A stretch of DNA of 41,321 bases from positions 1 to 41,321 of the forward strand of contig NZ_CAKZGO010000039.1 in NCBI RefSeq assembly GCF_936916975.1. The letters run 5' to 3'. Origin of the DNA: an uncultured Dongia sp. (GTDB lineage: Bacteria; Pseudomonadota; Alphaproteobacteria; Dongiales; Dongiaceae). Below the pieces are notes generated by a model, which was not told where the DNA came from, searched no databases, and was given only the letters and a program-made list of their open reading frames with translations. A program made the translations under genes and the position numbers. Shown here one piece after another: positions 32,326-41,321 of this stretch (the first letter of the stretch is position 1; each line of letters starts with the position of its first letter).

Positions 32326-33534
32326 ATGAATTTCCCCTCAAAGCTTGTGTATATTGCCGCGGGTTTTGCCGCCCTTGTGACCCTCAGCGCCTGCGAGAAG
32401 CCGCAGGCGGCGCAACAGGAACGGCCACTCACCAAGGTAAGCGTCGCTGAGGTCATTCAGCACCCGGTCAATGACTGGGACGAGCTCACCGGCCGCCTCG
32501 AAGCACCCCAATCGGTCGTGATCCGGGCCCGCGTCTCCGGCTATATCGACCAGATCGCCTTTCAGGAAGGTGAACTGGTCAAGAAGGGCGATCTTCTCGT
32601 GCAGATCGATCCCCGCCCGTTCGCGGCCGAGGTGAAACGCCTCGCCGCGCAATTGGACCGCGCCCGTGCCACCGCCAAGCGCGCCGACAGCGAAGCCAAG
32701 CGTGGCGAAACGTTGCGCGCCGGCAAGATCATCGGTGGCGAAGAGGCGGACGCGCGCAACAGCACCGCCGCGGAAGCCAAGGCGGCCGTGGCAGCCACAC
32801 AGGCGCAGCTCGATATTGCCAATCTCAACCTCAGCTTCACCGAAGTGCGCGCGCCGATCGATGGCCGCGTCAGCCGGGCGGAACTGACCATCGGCAATCT
32901 GGCGCAGGCGGATGAAAGCCGCCTCACCAGTGTCGTCTCGACCGACAAGGTCTATGCCTATTTCGACATCGATGAGACTGTTTATCTGAAGTACGAGAAT
33001 CTGACCCGCCAGGGTGACCTCACCGCGACGGCGCCGGTCTATCTTGGCCTCTCCAACGAAGAAGGCCATCTGCACCAGGGCCAGATGGATTTCATCGACA
33101 ACCAGGTCAATCCGACGACCGGCACGATCCGCGCCCGCGCTGTCTTTGACAATACGGATGGGATCTTCACGCCGGGTCTTTATGTCCGCGTCAAGCTGGT
33201 CGGCAGCGCCAATTATGTCGCGAGCCTGGTCAATGATGCCGCCATCGGCACCGACCTTGGCAAGAAGTTCGTGCTGGTGCTCGACAAGGACAACAAGGTC
33301 GCCTACCGCGCGATCGAGATGGGGCCGAAGCTCGAAGGCCTGCGCATCGTCCGCTCCGGTCTTGCACAGGGCGAGAAGATCGTCGTCAACGGCCTGCAGC
33401 GCGTGCGGCCCGGCATGCCGGTCGATCCGCAGCTGGTGCCGATGGCCGATGAGAAGACCTTGGCCGGGTTTGCCACTTCCGCCGGCCCCAACCAGATCGC
33501 CGCGAAGCTGGCGGCTGAACCTGCCGCGAACTGA
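32326..33534 (+). CDS. mexE: MexE-like RND periplasmic adaptor lipoprotein
   Basis: A 402-residue membrane fusion protein with a lipoprotein signal (MNFPSKLVYIAAGFAALVTL, lipobox ending LSAC, Cys23 lipidated). The lipoyl-type segment ELTGRLEAPQSVVIRARVSG, the helical hairpin around LAAQLDRARATAKRADSEAK and the beta-barrel segment FIDNQVNPTTGTIRARAVFD are complete. It links the MexF-like pump to an outer membrane channel. A GGAG site precedes the ATG. It is the first gene after the MexT-like regulator and 11 bases upstream of the pump gene. Confidence 0.93.
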   Translation: MNFPSKLVYIAAGFAALVTLSACEKPQAAQQERPLTKVSVAEVIQHPVNDWDELTGRLEAPQSVVIRARVSGYIDQIAFQEGELVKKGDLLVQIDPRPFAAEVKRLAAQLDRARATAKRADSEAKRGETLRAGKIIGGEEADARNSTAAEAKAAVAATQAQLDIANLNLSFTEVRAPIDGRVSRAELTIGNLAQADESRLTSVVSTDKVYAYFDIDETVYLKYENLTRQGDLTATAPVYLGLSNEEGHLHQGQMDFIDNQVNPTTGTIRARAVFDNTDGIFTPGLYVRVKLVGSANYVASLVNDAAIGTDLGKKFVLVLDKDNKVAYRAIEMGPKLEGLRIVRSGLAQGEKIVVNGLQRVRPGMPVDPQLVPMADEKTLAGFATSAGPNQIAAKLAAEPAAN

Positions 33535-33545
33535 AGGATCACCCG

Positions 33546-36500
33546 ATGAACTTTTCGCAATTCTTCATTCAGCGGCCGATCTTTGCGGCGGTGCTGTCGC
33601 TCATCATCCTGATTGGCGGCGCCATCTCGCTCTTCCAGCTGCCGATCAGCGAATATCCGGAAGTGGTGCCGCCCACGGTCGTGGTGCGTGCCAATTTCCC
33701 GGGCGCCAATCCAAAGGTGATCGGCGAAACGGTGGCGTCCCCGCTTGAGCAGGCGATCAACGGCGTCGAGAGCATGCTCTATATGTCCTCGCAATCGACC
33801 GCCGACGGCAAGATGACGCTGACGGTGACGTTTGCCCTGGGCACCGATCTCGACAATGCGCAGGTCCAGGTGCAGAACCGCGTCACCCGCACCTTGCCCA
33901 AGCTGCCGGAGGAAGTGCAGCGCCTCGGCATCACGGTCGACAAGGCGTCGCCCGACCTCACCATGGTGGTCCATCTGATCTCGCCGGATGAACGCTATGA
34001 CATGCTGTATCTCTCCAATTATGCCCTGCTCAATGTGAAGGACGAGCTCGCCCGCCTCGATGGCATTGGCGACGTGCAGCTGTTCGGACTCGGTGATTAT
34101 TCACTGCGGGTCTGGCTTGACCCCAACAAGGTGGCGTCGCGTGGGCTGACCGCGACCGACATCGTCCGCGCCATTCGCGAACAGAACCGCCAGGTGGCGG
34201 CCGGCGCCTTGGGCGCCCCGCCCTCCCCCGGCGAAAATGCGTTCCAGCTCTCCATCAACACCCAAGGTCGCCTGGTCACGGAAGAGGAATTCGAGAACGT
34301 CATCATCGATGTGGGCGACAATGGCGAGATCACGCGCCTGCGTGACGTGGCGCGGATCGAGCTGGGTTCCAGCCAGTATGCGCTGCGCTCGCTCCTGAAC
34401 AATCAGCCTGCCGTCGCCATTCCGATCTTCCAACGCCCGGGTTCCAACGCCATCGCCATTTCCGACGCGGTCCGCGCTAAAATGGCCGAGCTGAAGCAGA
34501 ACTTCCCGGAAGGCGTCGATTATTCGATCGTCTATGATCCGACCGTGTTCGTGCGCGGCTCGATCGAGGCCGTCGTTCACACGCTCCTCGAAGCCATCGC
34601 GCTCGTTGTGCTGGTGGTCGTCCTCTTTCTGCAGACCTGGCGTGCGTCGATCATTCCGCTGGTCGCCGTCCCGGTGTCGCTGATCGGCACCTTCGCGGTG
34701 ATGCACTTCTTCGGGTTCTCATTGAACGCCTTGTCGCTGTTCGGCCTGGTGCTGGCGATCGGCATCGTGGTCGACGACGCGATCGTCGTGGTGGAGAATG
34801 TCGAGCGCAACATCGCCCTTGGCCTCAAACCCGTCGACGCCACCAAGCGCGCCATGCGTGAGGTGACCGGTCCGATCGTCGCCACGGCACTGGTGCTGTG
34901 CGCAGTGTTCATTCCGACGGCGTTCATCTCCGGCCTCACTGGCCAGTTCTATCGCCAGTTCGCGCTTACCATCGCGATCTCGACGGTGATCTCGGCCTTC
35001 AACTCGCTGACCCTCTCCCCCGCTTTGGCGGCTTATCTCCTCAAAGGCCATGGCGAGAAGAAGGACGGTTTCTCGCGGCTGCTCGACTTCATCTTCGGTC
35101 GCTTCCTGTTCCGCCCGTTCAACTGGTTCTTTGAAAAATTGAGCTTTGGCTATGTCGGCACCGTGCGGCGCGTGCTGCGCGGCTCGGCCATCGCCCTCAT
35201 CGTCTATGTGGGTCTGGTGGCACTGGGTTGGACCGGCTTTTCCAACACGCCGACAGGTTTCGTGCCGCAACAGGACAAGCAATATCTGGTGGCCTTCGCC
35301 CAGTTGCCCGATGCGGCAACCCTCGACCGCAGCGAGGCAGTGATCAAGAAGATGTCCGAGATCGCCCTCAAATACCCGGGCGTTCTCGACACGGTCGCCT
35401 TCCCCGGCCTCTCCATCAACGGTTTCACCAACAGCCCCAATAGCGGCATCGTCTTCGTCTCGCTGAAACCCTTCGAGGAGCGGCGTGACCCCAGCCAATC
35501 GGCCGGTGCCATCGCGGGTGCCTTGAATGGCCAGTTCGCCGGTATCGAGGATGCGTTCATCGCCATCTTCCCGCCGCCCCCGGTGCAGGGCTTGGGAACC
35601 ATCGGCGGCTTCCGTCTGCAGATTGAAGACCGCGGGCAGCTTGGTTACGAGGAGCTCTATAAGGAAACCCAGAACATTCTCGCCAAGGCGCAGACTGTGC
35701 CGGAACTGGCGGGGCTCTTCTCCAGCTACCAAATCAACGTGCCGCAGATCGATGCCGATATCGACCGCGACAAGGCGAAAACGCATGGAGTGCCCATTAG
35801 CGATATCTTCGACACGCTGCAGGCCAATCTTGGCTCGCTCTATGTCAACGACTTCAACCGGTTCGGCCGCACCTTCCAGGTCAATGTCCAGGCAGACCAG
35901 CAGTACCGCTTGGAGCCGGAACAGATCGGCCAGTTGAAGGTGCGGAACGATCAGGGCGAAATGGTGCCGCTCTCGACCTTCGTGAAGGTCAAGGACAGTT
36001 CCGGTCCCGACCGCGTCATGCATTACAACGGCTTTGCGACCGCCGAAATCAACGGCGGGCCGGCCCCCGGCTATTCATCCGGCCAGGCGCAGGCAGCGAT
36101 CGAGAAGCTGCTGGCGGCGGAACTGCCCAACGGCATGACCTATGAGTGGACGGAAATCACCTACCAGCAGATCCTGGCCGGCAATACCGCCCTCTTCGTC
36201 TTCCCGCTTTGCATCCTCTTGGCCTTCCTGGTGCTGGCGGCACAATACGAAAGCTGGGGCCTGCCGCTGGCAGTCATTCTGATCGTGCCGATGACGCTCT
36301 TGTCCGCCATCACCGGGGTCATTCTCTCCGGCGGCGACAACAACATCTTCACGCAGATCGGTCTCATCGTGCTGGTGGGTCTAGCCTGTAAGAACGCGAT
36401 TCTGATCGTCGAATTCGCTAAGGACAAACAGGAGGAAGGTATGGACCGTCTCGCGGCTGTGCTCGAAGCCTGCCGCCTGCGCCTGCGGCCCATTCTGATG

Positions 36501-36713
36501 ACCTCGATCGCCTTCATCATGGGTGTCGTGCCGCTGGTGCTCTCCACCGGGGCGGGTGCCGAGATGCGCCATGCTATGGGTGTCGCCGTGTTCTCCGGCA
36601 TGCTGGGCGTCACGTTCTTCGGCCTGCTGCTGACACCGGTCTTCTACACGCTGATCAAGCGCATCAGCGAAGGCCGCCGGCCAGTGGTCGTTGCCCACCA
36701 GCCGGCGGAGTAA
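33546..36713 (+). CDS. mexF: MexF-like RND efflux transporter
   Basis: A 1055-residue RND transporter of the MexF branch, full length. It starts MNFSQFFIQRPIFAAVLSLI with a GAAGGA site upstream. The TM4 proton-relay segment is GIVVDDAIVVVENVERN, and the C-terminal half has FLVLAAQYESWGLPLAVILI and GLACKNAILIVEFAKDKQEE. P. aeruginosa MexF exports chloramphenicol, fluoroquinolones, trimethoprim and quorum-sensing precursors; a similar range is plausible. The OprN-type outer membrane gene that follows in Pseudomonas is absent: the next gene is a convergent dehydrogenase starting four bases after the stop. A TolC-like protein from elsewhere must be used. Confidence 0.94.
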   Translation: MNFSQFFIQRPIFAAVLSLIILIGGAISLFQLPISEYPEVVPPTVVVRANFPGANPKVIGETVASPLEQAINGVESMLYMSSQSTADGKMTLTVTFALGTDLDNAQVQVQNRVTRTLPKLPEEVQRLGITVDKASPDLTMVVHLISPDERYDMLYLSNYALLNVKDELARLDGIGDVQLFGLGDYSLRVWLDPNKVASRGLTATDIVRAIREQNRQVAAGALGAPPSPGENAFQLSINTQGRLVTEEEFENVIIDVGDNGEITRLRDVARIELGSSQYALRSLLNNQPAVAIPIFQRPGSNAIAISDAVRAKMAELKQNFPEGVDYSIVYDPTVFVRGSIEAVVHTLLEAIALVVLVVVLFLQTWRASIIPLVAVPVSLIGTFAVMHFFGFSLNALSLFGLVLAIGIVVDDAIVVVENVERNIALGLKPVDATKRAMREVTGPIVATALVLCAVFIPTAFISGLTGQFYRQFALTIAISTVISAFNSLTLSPALAAYLLKGHGEKKDGFSRLLDFIFGRFLFRPFNWFFEKLSFGYVGTVRRVLRGSAIALIVYVGLVALGWTGFSNTPTGFVPQQDKQYLVAFAQLPDAATLDRSEAVIKKMSEIALKYPGVLDTVAFPGLSINGFTNSPNSGIVFVSLKPFEERRDPSQSAGAIAGALNGQFAGIEDAFIAIFPPPPVQGLGTIGGFRLQIEDRGQLGYEELYKETQNILAKAQTVPELAGLFSSYQINVPQIDADIDRDKAKTHGVPISDIFDTLQANLGSLYVNDFNRFGRTFQVNVQADQQYRLEPEQIGQLKVRNDQGEMVPLSTFVKVKDSSGPDRVMHYNGFATAEINGGPAPGYSSGQAQAAIEKLLAAELPNGMTYEWTEITYQQILAGNTALFVFPLCILLAFLVLAAQYESWGLPLAVILIVPMTLLSAITGVILSGGDNNIFTQIGLIVLVGLACKNAILIVEFAKDKQEEGMDRLAAVLEACRLRLRPILMTSIAFIMGVVPLVLSTGAGAEMRHAMGVAVFSGMLGVTFFGLLLTPVFYTLIKRISEGRRPVVVAHQPAE

Positions 36714-36716
36714 GCC

Positions 36717-37490
36717 CTACCAGCAGGTATAGCCACCATCGGCCAAGACGATGCTGCCAGTCATCAGGCTGGCAGCATCCGAGGCCAGGAACAGCACTAC
36801 CGAGGCGATCTCCTCGACCTCACCCAGGCGCGCCATAGGCGTGCCGCCGATCCAGGCGTCATACATAGCCGGGTTCGACTTCACGAAAGCATTCAAGGGC
36901 GTGTTGATATAGGTCGGTGCCACGGCGTTGACCCGAACACCGCGCGTGCCCCATTCGGCGGCCAGCGATTTGGTCAGATGATGCACCGCCGCCTTGGAAG
37001 CATTGTAATAGCTCTGCGCCTGCGGCTTGTTGACGATGAAGCCGGACATGGAGCCGATATTGACGATGGCGCCGGATTTCGCCTTCAGCATGTGATTGCC
37101 GAAAGCGCGGCAGCACCAGAAGGTGCCGTTGAGATTGACGTCGATGACGTTGAGCCAATGTTCGTCGGCGACCGTCTCCGCCGGGGTCTCGCTGCGGGCG
37201 ATGCCGGCATTGTTGACCAGGATGTCGATCTTGCCGTGGCGCGCCACGATATCGTCGGCCACCTTGTTGACCTGGGCGGTGTCAGTGACATCAAGGGAGA
37301 CCACCTCGACCGCGTAGCCCTTGGCCTTCATTTCGGCCTGGCCTTCGGCTGCCACCTTGGCGTCGTGATCGGCGATGATCACCTTGGCACCGGCTTCAGC
37401 CAACGCTTCGACGCAGGCAAGGCCGATGGCGCGGCCACCGCCCGTCACCAGGGCGACGCGGTTGTTGAGCTTGAACTTGTTCAAATACAT
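36717..37490 (-). CDS. Short-chain dehydrogenase, galactitol/arabinitol dehydrogenase-like
   Basis: A 257-residue SDR. The cofactor motif is VTGGGRAIGLA, with Asp in IIADHD favouring NAD(H). The catalytic Ser-Tyr-Lys are in IVNIGSMSGFIVNKPQAQSY, then YNASKAAVHHL. The C-terminal residues DGGYTCW match the end of Rhodobacter galactitol dehydrogenase and related arabinitol dehydrogenases, where the tail takes part in metal binding. The gene is last in the polyol operon, after smoS with a 43-base gap. It probably oxidises a second polyol imported by the same transporter, in the place where other genomes have mannitol dehydrogenase. Confidence 0.82.
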   Translation of the reverse strand: MYLNKFKLNNRVALVTGGGRAIGLACVEALAEAGAKVIIADHDAKVAAEGQAEMKAKGYAVEVVSLDVTDTAQVNKVADDIVARHGKIDILVNNAGIARSETPAETVADEHWLNVIDVNLNGTFWCCRAFGNHMLKAKSGAIVNIGSMSGFIVNKPQAQSYYNASKAAVHHLTKSLAAEWGTRGVRVNAVAPTYINTPLNAFVKSNPAMYDAWIGGTPMARLGEVEEIASVVLFLASDAASLMTGSIVLADGGYTCW

Positions 37491-37533
37491 GCTGCTTCTC
37501 TCTGATAGGAACGCGAGCTGCGGGCCTTGCCGC

Positions 37534-38315
37534 TCAGCTCATCCAATTACCGCCATCGACATTGAGGGTCTGGGCGACGATGTAATCCGCATCCGCCGAG
37601 GCCAGGAACACGGCGGCACCGGTATGGTCCTCCGGTATCCCCATGCGGCCAAGCGGCACGGCTTCCCCGACCAGGCGTTTCTTTTCTCCCAAGGGTCGTT
37701 TTTCATATTTGGCGAACAGCGCATCGACCTCCGCCCACATCGGCGTATCGACCACGCCGGGCGCGATACCGTTGACATTGATTTTGTGCTTGATGAGATC
37801 GAGACCGGCTGATTGCGTGAGACTGATGACCGCGGCCTTGGTGGCACAATAGACCGAGACCAGCGCCTCACCACGCCGCCCAGCCTGGCTTGCCATGTTG
37901 ACGATCTTGCCGCCGCGATTCTGCGCGATCAGATTCTGGGCGATCATCTGCTGCGCCACGGATTGCAGGGTGAAGAACAGGCCCTTGGTGTTGACGGCAA
38001 ACTGCAGATCCCAGCTTTTCTCCGTCACCTCGACGATGGGGGCGAGGTCGAACACAGCTGCGTTGTTGACCAGGATATCGATGCCACCGGCCTTGGCGAC
38101 GACCTGCTCGACCATGGCTTTGATCGAGTCCAGCTTGGTGACATCGAGCGGCACAGCGAATGCCTCGCCATTCAGTTTCTTCGCCAGCGCCTCACCATCC
38201 GCTATGGCGAGATCGGCAATGGCGACGGTGGCGCCTTCGGCGACATAGCGTTCGACGATGGCGGCGCCAATGCCGCGCGCACCGCCGGTCACGACGGCTA
38301 CCTTGCCGGCGAGCT

Positions 38316-38319
<4 letters not shown>
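37534..38319 (-). CDS. smoS: Sorbitol dehydrogenase (SmoS/PolS-like)
   Basis: A 261-residue SDR of the sorbitol (L-iditol 2-) dehydrogenase group, starting with GTG at 38319 in a four-base overlap with smoK. The cofactor motif is [11 protein letters not shown] with Asp in AIADLA; the catalytic residues are in [20 protein letters not shown] followed by K. The tail DGGNWMS is typical of PolS. It converts D-glucitol to D-fructose with NAD. The loop [15 protein letters not shown] contains a five-residue repeat encoded by an imperfect 15-base tandem duplication, making the protein slightly longer than the usual 256 or so residues. Confidence 0.9.
37918..37947. repeat. Imperfect 15-bp tandem duplication inside smoS
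   Basis: ATTCTGCGCGATCAG (37918-37932) is followed by ATTCTGGGCGATCAT (37933-37947), 13 of 15 bases alike. It keeps the reading frame and encodes the repeated IAQN in the SmoS loop. Confidence 0.8.
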
Positions 38320-39320
<1,001 letters not shown>

Positions 39321-39345
39321 GCTTAGTACCCCTTGAGTAGCGTTG

Positions 39346-40176
39346 TCATTTAACCGCCCCGAAGGTCAGGCCGCGGACGAGTTGCTTCTGGCTGAACCAG
39401 CCGAGAACGAGAATGGGGGCGATGGCCAAGGTCGAGGCCGCCGAGAGCTTTGCCCAGAACAGCCCTTCCGGACTGGAATAGGAAGCGATGAAGACCGTGA
39501 GCGGTGCCGCTTCCGAGGTGGTGAGGTTCAAGGTCCAGAACGCCTCGTTCCAGGCCAGGATGAAGTTCAACAGCAAGGTCGAAGCGATCCCCGGGACCGC
39601 CATCGGCGTCAGCACATAGACCAGTTCCTTGCCGATCGTGGCGCCGTCCATGCGCGCCGCCTCCAGAATATCCTTGGGGATCTCCTTGAAGTAGCTGAAC
39701 AGCATCCAGATCACGATCGGCAGATTGCCGAGGCAGAGGATAAAGATCAGACCACTCCGGGAGTCGAGCAGGCCGAAATCGCGGAAGATGAGATAGATCG
39801 GCACCAGCACGCCGACCGGCGGCAGCATCTTGGTGGAGAGCATCCACAGCAGGATGTCCTTGGTCCGATGGCTGGGCGCAAAGGCCATCGACCAGGCGGC
39901 CGGGACGGCGATCAGCATGGCGATGAGCGTCGAGCCGCCGGCGATGATGATCGAGTTCATGGCGTGGTGCAGATAGTCGCTACGCTCCTGCACCGTCGCA
40001 TAGTTTTCTATGGTCCAGTCGAAAAACAGGAAACTGGGCGGAATGGCGAAGGCGTCGAGCTCGGTCTTGAAGCTGGTCAGCACCATCCACAGGATCGGGA
40101 AGAAGATGATGAAGCCGACGGTCCAGGCCGCTGCCGTGTTGACGATCTTGCGCTGGGTGGAGACTTGGCGTGCCAT
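39346..40176 (-). CDS. smoG: Polyol ABC transporter permease SmoG
   Basis: A 276-residue inner membrane permease of the MalG type with about six helices. The EAA loop that docks on the ATPase reads [20 protein letters not shown]. Other typical segments are [20 protein letters not shown] and [26 protein letters not shown] site precedes the ATG; one base separates it from the smoF stop. Order and sequence match the smoEFGK transporters of alphaproteobacteria. Confidence 0.92.
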   Translation of the reverse strand: MARQVSTQRKIVNTAAAWTVGFIIFFPILWMVLTSFKTELDAFAIPPSFLFFDWTIENYATVQERSDYLHHAMNSIIIAGGSTLIAMLIAVPAAWSMAFAPSHRTKDILLWMLSTKMLPPVGVLVPIYLIFRDFGLLDSRSGLIFILCLGNLPIVIWMLFSYFKEIPKDILEAARMDGATIGKELVYVLTPMAVPGIASTLLLNFILAWNEAFWTLNLTTSEAAPLTVFIASYSSPEGLFWAKLSAASTLAIAPILVLGWFSQKQLVRGLTFGAVK

Positions 40177-40177
40177 C

Positions 40178-41050
40178 TCAAGCCTCCAGATTCCGGCCGA
40201 CGATGCGGACCAGGAAGAATGCCAGGATGTTGGCGATGACCACGGCGATCAGGCCGCCGGCCGAGGCGCCGCCGATGTCATATTGGATGAGCGCCTTGGA
40301 ATAGATCAGGAAGGCGATGTTGGTGGTCTGCAAACCTGGGCCGCCGCCGGTGGTCACAAAGATCTCGGCAAAGACTGTCAGCAGGAAGATGGTCTCGATC
40401 AGAATCACCACTGTGATCGGCCGGGCAAGATGCGGCAGCGTGATGTAGAAGAAGATCGAGAGGCTGCCGGCGCCGTCCATCACCGCCGCTTCCTTCTGTT
40501 CCTCATCCAGCGATTGGAGCGCGGTCAGTAGGATGAGCGAAGCGAAGGGCAGCCATTGCCAGGCAACAATCACGATCACGGAAAAGAGCGGCGCCTGGGC
40601 GAACCAGTCGACCGGCGTGAAGCCGAAAATGTTGGCGATCCAGGCGAACAGGCCGGAGACCGGGTGCATCAGCAGGTTTTTCCAAACCAGCGCACTCACG
40701 GTCGGCATGACGAAGAACGGGGCGATGACCATCAGCCGCACGATGCTCTGGCCATACATGACCTGGTCGAGCAGCAATGCCACCAGTGTCCCCAGGATGA
40801 TGGTGATGCCGAGGACGGAACCCACCAGGATGAGCGTGTTCTTGAGCGAGGCGAAGAAGGCCGGTTCGGTCAGGAAATAGTAGTAGTTCTCGAACCAGAC
40901 AAAGGTCTCCATGCCCGGGTTCAGGAGGTTATAGTTGAGCGTCGAGAAATAGATCGTCATCGCCAAGGGGACGATCATCCAGAACAACAGCAAGGCGACT
41001 GCCGGAGTAAGCAGCACGCGGCCGACGACTTTGGTCTGTTGTGTGGCCAT
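40178..41050 (-). CDS. smoF: Polyol ABC transporter permease SmoF
   Basis: A 290-residue permease of the MalF type with about six helices. I start at 41050 (MATQQTKVVGRVLLTPAVAL) because GGAGG is then five bases upstream; the adjacent ATG at 41053 is too close to the site and the longer frame to 41188 is not homologous. The EAA loop reads KEAAVMDGAGSLSIFFYITL. It forms the membrane channel with SmoG. The substrate-binding protein gene (smoE) should precede it but is not present in the remaining 270 bases, so it is beyond the contig end. Confidence 0.9.
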   Translation of the reverse strand: MATQQTKVVGRVLLTPAVALLLFWMIVPLAMTIYFSTLNYNLLNPGMETFVWFENYYYFLTEPAFFASLKNTLILVGSVLGITIILGTLVALLLDQVMYGQSIVRLMVIAPFFVMPTVSALVWKNLLMHPVSGLFAWIANIFGFTPVDWFAQAPLFSVIVIVAWQWLPFASLILLTALQSLDEEQKEAAVMDGAGSLSIFFYITLPHLARPITVVILIETIFLLTVFAEIFVTTGGGPGLQTTNIAFLIYSKALIQYDIGGASAGGLIAVVIANILAFFLVRIVGRNLEA

Positions 41051-41098
41051 CATTTCCTCCGGCCCATAGGCCCTGGAGCGCATCCCGGTAAGGAAGGT

Positions 41099-41131
41099 GA
41101 CCATCGGCTCCCGCATGAGGAACCGATGGTC
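41099..41131 (-). ncRNA. Intergenic hairpin upstream of smoF
   Basis: GACCATCGG (41099-41107) and CCGATGGTC (41123-41131) are perfect 9-base arms, extended by wobble pairs around a short loop. It lies 48 bases before smoF, where a stabilising or attenuating hairpin is common between a binding protein gene and its permease gene. No T-run follows, so it is more likely an RNA-stability element than a terminator. Confidence 0.55.
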
Positions 41132-41199
41132 GCAGTTATCGGGACTAGGAACGATCAGGTGTTTGGGGAGGTCACCATCCTCTGCCATGATCCTCTGTC

Positions 41200-41321
41200 G
41201 GGGGGGGGGGGGGGGGGGGGAAGCAGCGGGGGCCCCGGAAAAAAAGAGAAGGCGAAAAAGAAAAAAAAAAGGGCCGGGGGGGGAAAAAAACCCAAAACCC
41301 CGAGGAGCGCGAGACCCCCCC
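41200..41321. other. Low-complexity contig end, probably sequencing artefact
   Basis: A run of 21 G (41200-41220) is followed by runs of A, G and C with no coding character. This is unlike the rest of the window and typical of poly-G read ends that were assembled in error. I would not interpret bases after about 41199. Confidence 0.85.

Noticed and set aside
41051-41188. N-terminal extension of SmoF to 41188
   Set aside because: The added residues cover the hairpin at 41099-41131, are not membrane-like and the GGAGG site supports the start at 41050.

Overview
The window is about 41 kb of GC-rich DNA that looks like a chromosomal contig from an alphaproteobacterium, possibly of the Rhodospirillales type (the order is a guess). 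The evidence is a NepR/EcfG general stress response pair with matching GGAAC-N16/17-CGTT promoters, a smo-type polyol ABC operon and alphaproteobacterial operon styles. No rRNA, tRNA, CRISPR array, phage or insertion sequence was recognised. The right end (from 41200) is a G-run followed by low-complexity sequence and is probably assembly noise.

Layout. 1-155: 5' end of a pseB-like gene running off the left edge. 375-1259: SMP-30/gluconolactonase. 1326-5533: a general stress response island, all on the minus strand. It holds a lipoprotein, the sigma factor EcfG, the anti-sigma factor NepR, a holin-like membrane protein, DUF883, DUF1328, a disordered protein and two CsbD proteins, one of them with a signal peptide. 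Four perfect EcfG-type promoters lie in this 3.6 kb. 5581-9495: a three-subunit molybdenum hydroxylase (FAD, 2Fe-2S, Mo subunits) plus a MoaD/ThiS-like protein. 9708-10205: gluconokinase, ending at a 53-bp perfect palindrome. 10300-14997: a ribose-type sugar ABC transporter, divergent from a LacI/GntR-type regulator (15254-16270) that appears to start with ATT; a TGACAGCGCTGTCA palindrome overlaps the transporter promoter.

16501-22815: a tightly overlapped six-gene plus-strand operon, DUF4129 - DUF4350 - MoxR AAA ATPase - DUF58 - SpoIIM-like - RDD, facing a multi-pass membrane protein (22832-23605). 23685-24707: an LpxR-like lipid A deacylase. 24854-29299: a first RND efflux pump with its adaptor. 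29454-36713: DUF1993, a MexS-like oxidoreductase, a divergent MexT-like LysR regulator and a MexE/MexF-like pump, in the order of the Pseudomonas mexS-mexT-mexEF locus but without an outer-membrane channel gene. 36717-41050: a polyol uptake and oxidation operon (smoF-smoG-smoK-smoS plus a galactitol-dehydrogenase-like SDR), whose binding protein gene should lie beyond the right edge.

The main themes are stress response, sugar and polyol uptake with first oxidation steps, and envelope remodelling or efflux. The least understood multi-gene unit is the MoxR operon. The most informative regulatory signals are the EcfG promoters, the ATT start of the LacI gene and the MexT/NodD-like boxes.
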